A stretch of 27,390 bases of DNA from CAYTTR01 sp964440805 (lineage in GTDB: Bacteria > Acidobacteriota > Aminicenantia > Aminicenantales > Aminicenantaceae): NCBI GenBank assembly GCA_964440805.1, contig CAYTTR010000032.1:1-27390 (forward strand), read 5' to 3'. The position numbers and the translations under genes were made by a program. The notes beneath the pieces were generated by a model. The model worked only from the letters and a program-made list of their open reading frames with translations. It was not told the origin of the DNA and searched no databases. This document shows, one piece after another, positions 21,620 through 27,390 of this stretch. How positions within the stretch are numbered: position 1 is the first letter of the stretch; every line of letters begins with the position of its first letter.

Positions 21620-22792
21620 ATGAAGATAGAACGTATATTTTTTCTGACCATGATTCTTTACCTGTTTTTCTCTTTCATCTCTATCTCCGCCGCCCAGATT
21701 TTCTTAGCCCTGTCCTTAATTCTTTTTCTTTACCTCCACATAAAGGATAAAAAATTGCCCGAGGTGCCGGGTTTTTTCTGGCCCCTTTTGGTTTACTGCG
21801 CCCTCTCTCTTTTAGCCTCGGCTTTTTCCCGGAGCCCGGAAACAAGTTTCCACGATTCCCGCGAGCTTCTTCTCTATCTGGTAGTGCCCATGGCCTATTT
21901 TGCCTTCAAAAAGGAAAGTGATATTCGACTGGCCTTGAAAGTGTTTCTTGCTTCAGCCCTCATAAGTATTGCCTATTCGGCCGTGTATTTTTTCTTCAAA
22001 GCCTCTCCCGGCGAACGCATAGCTGGATTCATGGGACATTACATGACCCAGGCTGGTCTTCTTCTCCTTTTCTGTACCATGGCCATGAGTTTTTTCCTTT
22101 TCCTGAAGACCAAAGAAAAACTCATCTGGGCCGGAGCCTTTATTCTTGCCTTTTTAGCGATTCTTCTCACCCTTACCCGCAACGCCTGGATTGGAATCGT
22201 GGTAGCGGCAGTAGTCCTCCTGGCCATCTACAGGCCCAAGGCTCTGATCGCTCTGCCCGTTATTGTTTTTCTCCTGTATTTAGCCAGCCCTCCTGCCGTC
22301 AAGCAACGGACTTTGAGCATTTTCAGCACAAAGGATGTCTCCAACCTTACCCGGCTGGAGTATCTTGAAACCGGCTGGAAAATCATAAAAGAATATCCCC
22401 TCTTGGGAACAGGCCCCAATACAGTAGATGAGGTTTTCAAAAATCCCAAGTACGGTCTTTCCGAAGAGGCCCGGCAAAACGTTCATCTTCACAACAATGT
22501 AATACAGATTGCCGCCGAAAGGGGAATCCCGGCTATTTGCGCCTGGCTCTGTTTTGTGGGATGGATGGGCTTTTCGCTGTTAAAACTTCTCAGAAGAAGA
22601 AAAGATCCCCTTGCTTTAAGCTTAACCGCCGGAGCCCTGGCCTGCCTTTTAGCCTTTTTTTCGGCCGGGATGTTTGAGTATAATTTTGGCGACTCAGAGA
22701 TAGTCACCCTTTTTCTTTTTCTGACAACCCTGCCTTTCCTCCCTTTTTTAGCTAAAGAAAAAGAACCTTCCATTCCCACAGCAATCAAATGA
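21620..22792 (+). CDS. waaL: O-antigen ligase / O-antigen polymerase family membrane protein
   Basis: The start is ATG 21620 (MKIERIFFLTMIL), set by AGGAG 7 bases upstream; a longer frame to 21569 lacks a signal. The protein has 390 residues and about ten hydrophobic segments, with the large periplasmic loop of the Wzy_C/WaaL family at about residues 220-310. That loop holds LEYLETGWKIIKEYPLLGTGPNTVDEVF and VHLHNNVIQIAAERGIPAI, the best-conserved WaaL block with its essential His. LTLTRNAWIGIVVA is the second hallmark. It joins exported O-polysaccharide to lipid A-core in the periplasm. A polymerase role cannot be excluded from sequence alone, but Wzm/Wzt export does not need Wzy, which favours the ligase. 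It overlaps the PHP gene by 4 bases. Confidence 0.85.
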   Translation: MKIERIFFLTMILYLFFSFISISAAQIFLALSLILFLYLHIKDKKLPEVPGFFWPLLVYCALSLLASAFSRSPETSFHDSRELLLYLVVPMAYFAFKKESDIRLALKVFLASALISIAYSAVYFFFKASPGERIAGFMGHYMTQAGLLLLFCTMAMSFFLFLKTKEKLIWAGAFILAFLAILLTLTRNAWIGIVVAAVVLLAIYRPKALIALPVIVFLLYLASPPAVKQRTLSIFSTKDVSNLTRLEYLETGWKIIKEYPLLGTGPNTVDEVFKNPKYGLSEEARQNVHLHNNVIQIAAERGIPAICAWLCFVGWMGFSLLKLLRRRKDPLALSLTAGALACLLAFFSAGMFEYNFGDSEIVTLFLFLTTLPFLPFLAKEKEPSIPTAIK

Positions 22793-23904
22793 AGCGAAAA
22801 AAAGTCCTTAAAATATTTCTCTCTCTTTTCGCTTTATACCTCGTTTGGCTCGCTTTTCATTTATTACGCTTCCGGACATATCAAACCGACTTTACAGATC
22901 CTCTGGAAATCGAAGGAGTTTATCACATTCATACAACATATTCCGACGGCAGAGGCCGGCCGGATGATGTGGTCGCCAAAGCTTCGGCTGCCGGCTTAGA
23001 TTTCATCATTCTTACAGACCACGGCAATCCAAACTATGACTCAGTCGCCTTCCAGGGATGGAAAGAGGGCGTTCTGGTTCTGGCCGGCTCCGAGTTATCA
23101 GTAAACAGGGGACACCTGGTAGCTCTTAATTTTACACCTCCGGAAACTCCCTTCTCTCAGCAGGCAGAAGAAGCCTCATACCAAGTGGTTGCAGCCGGAG
23201 GTTTGACCATCATCGCCCACCCTTATTCCAAGACAAGCTGGACCTGGGGCCCGGAATTCCCGCTTTCCGGAATCGAGCTCATTACCGCTGACGCTATGCT
23301 CAGGAGAAATTTTTTCCGGATGCTCCCTTATTTCCCTCTTCTGGCTCTAAAATCCGAGATTCCCACCCTGAAAATGCTGACAAGGCCGGAAAAAAATTTT
23401 AACAAATGGGATGAGCTGAGCCAAAAGCATCAGGTTTACGCTTATTACAGCACTGATGCCCATATTCTTTACGGTCCGCTTTTCTCCCTGCTCCGCCTCC
23501 ACCTGCTTCTGGATTCACCTCTTTCCGGTGATTTCGAGGAAGACAGGCAACTGGTCGGAAAGGCTCTGGCTCAAGGCCGCTTTTATAATGCGATTGAAGC
23601 GGCAGCCCGCGCCTCCGGATTCCGTTTCTGGGGTGAACGGGGGAAGAAATTCATTTCCATGGGCAGCAAAATAAAAGCAGGTGCTCCGGTCACTCTCCAC
23701 ATTAAAACTCCCTTCTCTTTTAAAATTGAATCTCACCTGCTTCATAACGGAGAAATATTGCTCCGGTCTGCAGAGCAAAAAACTTCTTATAAAGTTACCC
23801 GGCCCGGCACCTACCGGGCAGAAGTTTTTCTCAAAGAAAGAACCCCCCTTTCCGATAAGGTCCCCTGGATTCTTTCCAATCCCCTGTGGCTCATGGAGGA
23901 ATGA
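22789..23904 (+). CDS. Membrane-anchored PHP-domain metal-dependent phosphoesterase
   Basis: A protein of 371 residues. A basic N-terminus (MKRKK) is followed by a membrane segment (~7-26), so the catalytic domain should lie outside the cytoplasm. The PHP metal ligands are visible: HIH (H46, H48), D53 in YSDG, H78 in LTDHG, Glu in LAGSELS, His in IIAHPY and DAH in YSTDAHI. The last ~90 residues look like a beta domain (PVTLHIKTPFSFKIESHLLHNGE, RPGTYRAEVF) that is not part of the PHP fold. PHP enzymes cleave phosphoesters with two or three metals; the substrate is unknown. The gene lies between waaL and rfaE1 with overlapping or touching ends, so a role in LPS is likely by context only. Confidence 0.83.
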   Translation: MKRKKVLKIFLSLFALYLVWLAFHLLRFRTYQTDFTDPLEIEGVYHIHTTYSDGRGRPDDVVAKASAAGLDFIILTDHGNPNYDSVAFQGWKEGVLVLAGSELSVNRGHLVALNFTPPETPFSQQAEEASYQVVAAGGLTIIAHPYSKTSWTWGPEFPLSGIELITADAMLRRNFFRMLPYFPLLALKSEIPTLKMLTRPEKNFNKWDELSQKHQVYAYYSTDAHILYGPLFSLLRLHLLLDSPLSGDFEEDRQLVGKALAQGRFYNAIEAAARASGFRFWGERGKKFISMGSKIKAGAPVTLHIKTPFSFKIESHLLHNGEILLRSAEQKTSYKVTRPGTYRAEVFLKERTPLSDKVPWILSNPLWLMEE

Positions 23905-23905
23905 G

Positions 23906-24874
23906 ATGAAAGACCTAAACAGCCAACATTTGAAATCACTGGTAAGAAGCTTTAAAGGAAAAAGAGTGGCGGTTCTGGGAGATTTGATGCTTGATAAATA
24001 TATCTGGGGAAGTGTTTCCCGCATCTCTCCCGAAGCACCGGTGCCGGTAGTTGAAGTCAGGGAAGAATCTCTCTGCTTAGGGGGAGCAGGGAATGTCAAC
24101 CACAATTTAATGAAGCTTGGAGCTTATCCCATTTTGGTTGGAATAATCGGAGCTGACCTTGAAGGAAAATGGATCAGGGAAAATGTCCCGGCTCCCCAGG
24201 GACTAATCATCGATAAAAGCCGGCCAACAACCATTAAAACAAGAATCATTGCTCACCACCAGCAGGTAGTAAGGGTGGATTTCGAAAAGAAACAGTTTGT
24301 CAAACCTGAAGTTGAAAAAAAAATCGTCGAATTTTTAAGCCGGGAAAACTATGAAGGTTTGATTATTTCCGATTATAACAAAGGTCTTCTCACTCCTTCC
24401 CTTATGAAAAAAGTCCTGGCTCTGCCTGAAACCAGGGGTATTCCGGTTTTTGTTGATCCCAAAGTAAACAATTTTTTCACTTTTTCTCCGGTCACTCTGG
24501 TGACTCCAAACCATTACGAAGCCGAGCAAATTGTCCACCACCAATGCAATACCGATTCCCAGGTGGAGAAAGCAGGGAAAAAAATATTATCCAGGATCGA
24601 CACCCGCTATTTAATTCTAAAACGAGGCGAGAAAGGAATGACCGTTTTCGAGAAAGGCAGAAAGCCGATTCACATCCCCACCCAGGCCAAGGAGGTATAT
24701 GACGTAACCGGGGCCGGCGACACTGTAATCGCCGCTGCCTCACTGGCTCTTCTGGCTGGAGCCAATATCAGAGAAGCCGCTTTCCTGGCCAATGCTGCAG
24801 CCGGGGTGGTGGTGGCCAAAATCGGGACAGCAGCCACCTCAACAGAGGAACTTCTGGAAGCAATCAAGGCCTAA
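23906..24874 (+). CDS. rfaE1: D-glycero-beta-D-manno-heptose 7-phosphate kinase
   Basis: PfkB/ribokinase-type kinase of 322 residues, the N-terminal half of HldE. It phosphorylates heptose 7-phosphate at C1 with ATP in the cytoplasm. ATG 23906 is chosen: GGAGG ends 6 bases upstream, and the PHP stop is one base before; a longer frame running back to 23681 only overlaps the PHP gene. Hallmarks are VLGDLMLDKYIWGSVSRISPEAPVPVV, LGGAGNVNHNLMKLG, the TIKTRIIAHHQQVVRVDFE segment, ISDYNKG, and the ATP and catalytic-base motif DVTGAGDTVIAAASLALLAGA. Length is normal for the separate kinase. Its adenylyltransferase partner is rfaE2 at 2291-2764. Confidence 0.93.
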   Translation: MKDLNSQHLKSLVRSFKGKRVAVLGDLMLDKYIWGSVSRISPEAPVPVVEVREESLCLGGAGNVNHNLMKLGAYPILVGIIGADLEGKWIRENVPAPQGLIIDKSRPTTIKTRIIAHHQQVVRVDFEKKQFVKPEVEKKIVEFLSRENYEGLIISDYNKGLLTPSLMKKVLALPETRGIPVFVDPKVNNFFTFSPVTLVTPNHYEAEQIVHHQCNTDSQVEKAGKKILSRIDTRYLILKRGEKGMTVFEKGRKPIHIPTQAKEVYDVTGAGDTVIAAASLALLAGANIREAAFLANAAAGVVVAKIGTAATSTEELLEAIKA

Positions 24875-24982
24875 GGGAGGAAGGGGCAGAATAGTGTCCG
24901 CTTCTGCCGCAATAAAACAATAATTTGAAGTTTCAGCATTGACGCCAACCCGGTATCCGGAGTGCAGGGGAAAAGTTTCCCA

Positions 24983-25020
24983 TAAAGAAAAAAGGCCTGA
25001 ATGCCAACTCCATTCAGGCC
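24983..25020 (-). terminator. Rho-independent terminator of the HD-GYP gene
   Basis: On the minus strand GGCCTGAATG (25020-25011) pairs perfectly with CATTCAGGCC (25003-24994) around a 7-base loop. TTTTTTCTTTATGGG follows. It stands 106 bases after the HD-GYP stop. On the plus strand there is no T-tract, so rfaE1 is not clearly terminated by it. Confidence 0.9.
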
Positions 25021-25126
25021 CCTGCGCCAAAGCGTCCTCACCCAGCGCTTAATTGTCTCTCACCTTTTCGCGGCTCGTTTAATTTAGTCGGCCGAACCTT
25101 CAATTATTTGGAATAAATTTTTACAT

Positions 25127-25861
25127 TTATTCTTTTTTTATCATACCCTCTTCAAATTCAAAACCTTTTTTGAAAAGCTCAAGGCAAGCCTCAACCACCT
25201 GGGGATCATAAAGCAGGCCTTTGTTACTTTCTATCTCTTCCAGGGCTGCTTCAACTCCCAGCGGCGGCCGGAAAGGCCGGTAAGAAATCATGGCCTCAAT
25301 TACATCAGCCACCGAAATGATTCTTGTCTCAAGTTCAATCTTATCTCCTTTTATTCCATTGGGATAGCCCGAACCGTCAAGCCTCTCATGATGCTTATAA
25401 GCAATGTTTTCTATGGGCCAGGGGAATTCAAGGTTTTTTAAAATTTTGTAGCCGAACTCAGGATGAGATTTTATTATTAAATACTCATATTGATTAAGTT
25501 TCTCTCCTTTGGTAAAAAGCTCGGAGGGAATAGCGATTTTACCGATATCATGAAGCGAAGCCGAAAGGAACACTCCGTAAACCTCATCACCGGATAAATT
25601 CATTTTTTCAGCTATGGCCCGGGAAAGCTCAGCCACCCGCCTTTGATGATTGGCTGTGTAGGGGTCTTTAAGCTTTACCGTTTCCTCCAGAGTCCGGATA
25701 GTGGACTCAATAGACTTGTGAAATTTTTCCAGGGCTTGGTTTAACTCTACCTCAAGCTCTTTTCGATCCGAGTTCCAGCCTTTTTTTAAACTTTTAAGCT
25801 GGTCGCGGAGAGAAGCAATCTTGGCCGCTAATTTTTTATTCGATTCAGGCGGAGAAGTCAT
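25127..25861 (-). CDS. HD-GYP domain protein, probable cyclic-di-GMP phosphodiesterase
   Basis: A cytoplasmic protein of 244 residues without membrane segments. Residues ~10-65 form a charged coiled coil. The HD-GYP domain follows: KDPYTANHQRRV (H72), the HD pair H104-D105 in SASLHDIGKIAIP, the FTKGEKL loop, H133 in IKSHPEFGYKIL, H157-H158, the signature ERLDGSGYPNG (GYP at 165-167), and SVADVIEAM. All metal ligands and the GYP motif are present, so it should be an active phosphodiesterase that turns cyclic-di-GMP into pGpG or GMP. There is no receiver or sensor domain, so the input probably comes through the coiled coil or a partner. The stand-alone receiver in this window is one candidate. 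The ribosome binding site is weak. Confidence 0.9.
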   Translation of the reverse strand: MTSPPESNKKLAAKIASLRDQLKSLKKGWNSDRKELEVELNQALEKFHKSIESTIRTLEETVKLKDPYTANHQRRVAELSRAIAEKMNLSGDEVYGVFLSASLHDIGKIAIPSELFTKGEKLNQYEYLIIKSHPEFGYKILKNLEFPWPIENIAYKHHERLDGSGYPNGIKGDKIELETRIISVADVIEAMISYRPFRPPLGVEAALEEIESNKGLLYDPQVVEACLELFKKGFEFEEGMIKKE

Positions 25862-26464
25862 TTTTTACACTCTACATATATCTTATATTTAATCTTTTAT
25901 AAATCACCCCTTGGGATGATATTGGGGGGTGAGGAAGGGGGAGAAACAGGGGAGGTGTTCAACCACGGAGCATTAATCTTTCAAGAATTTTATTTACATT
26001 TGTTTCATGAAAGATTTTTTATATAGGACATTATTTGAGGGGGATTGAGGAGTATAATCAGGAACAAAAAGAGGATAACCAAATGGAGAGGGTGAATTTG
26101 TCGGCCCGATTTTCAACAAAAATCTCTTTTTTTTTAAAAAAATCAGGCTGTTGTCATCATAGGGGGGGAGAAGGCCGGCTGCCGTTAACTTAGGATTGAG
26201 GGACTAATGAAAATTAAAGGAAAAGGAAGCAGAGAATTTAAAATAAAAAAATTATCCGGAATTATGTTCCCAATATCTTTATTTAAGGAGAATTAAAATG
26301 AAATGGAAATTCGGAGCCTTATTGACTTGACAAATTATTAGCCAAACCATATACAGTAATAATGACTGGAAAATAAGAAAATCTGAGGTTCAAAGGACCG
26401 ATCCCGATGGGAACGAGGCTCAGGACAAAAGCCTTCATTAAATTGAAGTTTGATTCTTTTTAAG
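25862..26464. other. Gene-poor 603-base gap with inverted repeats, tiny ORFs and a promoter
   Basis: There is no long ORF. TCACCCC/GGGGTGA (25904-25910, 25926-25932) and AATCTTTCA/TGAAAGATT (25975-25983, 26008-26016; the latter followed by T4) are perfect inverted repeats. Three tiny plus-strand ORFs have acceptable ribosome binding sites: 26083-26193 (36 codons), 26207-26296 (29 codons) and 26298-26330 (10 codons, with AAGGAG 8 bases upstream). The last begins like a signal peptide (MKWKFGALLT) and may be a remnant. A WYL-gene promoter and leader fill 26327-26464. Confidence 0.5.
26327..26355 (+). promoter_or_regulatory. Sigma70 promoter of the WYL regulator gene
   Basis: TTGACA (26327-26332) and TATACA (26350-26355) are 17 bases apart. 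The start would be near 26362, leaving a leader of about 100 bases that can fold (26383-26448). Confidence 0.6.
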
Positions 26465-27390
26465 ATGGGAAAAAAGCTTACCTACGAAAGATATCACTGG
26501 TTCCTCGGCCAGTTAAAGGAAGGCCGGCATCCGAACGCACGGAGGCTGGCCGATAAATTCGAAATCTCGGTCAAACAAGCTCAGAGAGATATTGAATTCA
26601 TGCGCGACAGGCTGGGAGCCCCTCTTATTTATGATCCAAAAACAAAAGGATATGTTCTGGAAGATGACAGCTACGAGCTTCCTCCCATCTGGTTCAAGGA
26701 AGATGAGCTCACCGCTTTATGTTTGGCATTGAGGCTTGCTTCAACTCTTCCCGACCTCCGGCTCAAAAAATCTCTATATGAAATTCTTAAAAAATTTCTT
26801 GCCTTCAGGTTTCTCGATTCTTCACCGAGCCTTGAAGATATAAAAAGAAAAGTCTCGGTTAAAAATGTGGCCTATTATAAGGTGGACGAAACCACCTTTT
26901 CCAGGGTCCTTGATGCACTTTTCAGAGAAACTCCCCTTAAAATCTCCTACTACACACCACATAAGCAGGAAATCACCCGAAGAACTATCAGACCGCTCCA
27001 TCTTTTCTGCTATATGGGAAGCTGGCATCTTATCGCTTTTTGTGCTTTAAAGAATGACCTAAGGGATTTTGCCTTATCCCGAATCCGGAGCATAGAACAA
27101 GTGTCGAAACCGGTTGAGATTCCGAAAAACCTTCCTCCCCTCAAAGAATATATAAGGAAAACATTCGGCCTTATGAGAGGAGAAGAATCAATCGAGGTTT
27201 GCCTCCAGTTTACCCCCGAGATTTCAAGCTGGATATCGGAACAGGTTTGGTTCAGCGGCCAGGAAATCCATTCTAATGATGACGGCAGTATCTGTTTAAA
27301 ATTCCCGGTTGCCGACTTCGGCGAAATAAAGAGAGAGATATTAAAGTACGGAGCCTCGGTTGCGGTCTTATCACCGGAGGAGTTGAGGGA
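26465..27390 (+). CDS. WYL-domain transcriptional regulator, 3' end beyond the right edge
   Basis: Open from ATG 26465 to the edge, 308 codons. The N-terminal winged helix-turn-helix (residues ~1-65) reads LTYERYHWFLGQLKEGRHPNARRLADKFEISVKQAQRDIEFMRDRLGAPLIYD, typical of YafY/DeoR-like WYL proteins. A helical linker follows. The WYL domain (~140-215) holds LKISYYTPHKQEITRRTIRPLHLFCYMGSWHLIAFC and LRDFALSRIRSIE; the usual W-Y-L triad is approximated by GSWHLIAF. The C-terminal WCX domain starts at ~250 (IEVCLQFTPEISSWISEQVW) and is nearly complete. WYL domains sense nucleic-acid ligands, and these regulators often control DNA-damage or defence genes. The ribosome binding site is very weak. Its target cannot be seen; it may regulate genes past the right edge. 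Confidence 0.9.
   Translation, partial: MGKKLTYERYHWFLGQLKEGRHPNARRLADKFEISVKQAQRDIEFMRDRLGAPLIYDPKTKGYVLEDDSYELPPIWFKEDELTALCLALRLASTLPDLRLKKSLYEILKKFLAFRFLDSSPSLEDIKRKVSVKNVAYYKVDETTFSRVLDALFRETPLKISYYTPHKQEITRRTIRPLHLFCYMGSWHLIAFCALKNDLRDFALSRIRSIEQVSKPVEIPKNLPPLKEYIRKTFGLMRGEESIEVCLQFTPEISSWISEQVWFSGQEIHSNDDGSICLKFPVADFGEIKREILKYGASVAVLSPEELR

Noticed and set aside
24885..24908. GGCAGAA/TTCTGCC hairpin after rfaE1 as a terminator
   Set aside because: The 7-bp stem is perfect, but A-rich DNA follows instead of a T-tract, so intrinsic termination is unlikely.
26388..26436. Resemblance of ACGAGG...TCAGGACAA to the guanidine-III (ykkC-III) riboswitch
   Set aside because: The short words match from memory, but the pairing partners that form the pseudoknot are not present at the right places, and the downstream gene is not a guanidine gene.

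Overview
The window comes from a Gram-negative, lipopolysaccharide-bearing bacterium of moderate, slightly AT-rich base composition. The evidence is a Wzm/Wzt O-antigen exporter, both heptose-activation enzymes, a heptosyltransferase, an O-antigen ligase and several lipoproteins. The lineage cannot be fixed from the sequence. A DUF5916-type secreted protein, GH97 and GH2 glycosidases and a split F-type ATP synthase operon would suit a carbohydrate-fermenting lineage near Aminicenantota, Acidobacteriota or the FCB group, but this is a guess. No rRNA, tRNA, CRISPR array, transposase or phage gene was seen.

Left end (1-2280): a truncated secreted CBM9-like/DUF5916 protein (minus) diverges from a lipoprotein of the peptidase C26 (gamma-glutamyl hydrolase-like) family. 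A compact unit follows: consensus promoter, strong ribosome binding site, 18-codon ORF and bidirectional terminator.

Main minus-strand block (2291-14112), in order of transcription: a receiver-domain protein whose phospho-acceptor Asp is replaced by Glu; accD; folC; then b', b, delta, alpha, gamma, beta and epsilon of F-type ATP synthase, trmN6-like methyltransferase, wzm, wzt and rfaE2. From b' to rfaE2 the genes overlap or almost touch. ATP synthase F1 and stalk genes thus share a likely transcript with O-antigen export and ADP-heptose synthesis. The a and c subunits are absent. The beta subunit carries a long Lys-rich N-terminal extension, and epsilon lacks its C-terminal helical domain.

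Middle (14182-21458): a DJ-1/PfpI-like lipoprotein with a strong promoter and a hairpin leader; a 539-base gap holding nested and competing inverted repeats; a GH97 glycosidase, a Trm112-like zinc protein and a GT9 heptosyltransferase (plus); and a convergent GH2 exo-glucosaminidase/mannosidase-like lipoprotein (minus).

Right part (21541-27390): O-antigen ligase, a membrane-anchored PHP phosphoesterase and rfaE1 heptose kinase form a tight plus-strand operon. Next come a convergent HD-GYP cyclic-di-GMP phosphodiesterase, a 603-base gap with inverted repeats, tiny ORFs and a promoter, and a WYL-domain regulator cut by the right edge.

The LPS genes fit together as one pathway. RfaE1 and RfaE2 activate heptose, the GT9 enzyme adds it to the core, Wzm/Wzt export the O-chain and the ligase joins it to the core. 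The strongest leads for something new are the small promoter-ORF-terminator unit at 2079-2267, the structured gap at 15031-15167, the receiver with Glu in place of Asp, and the structured leader before the WYL gene.
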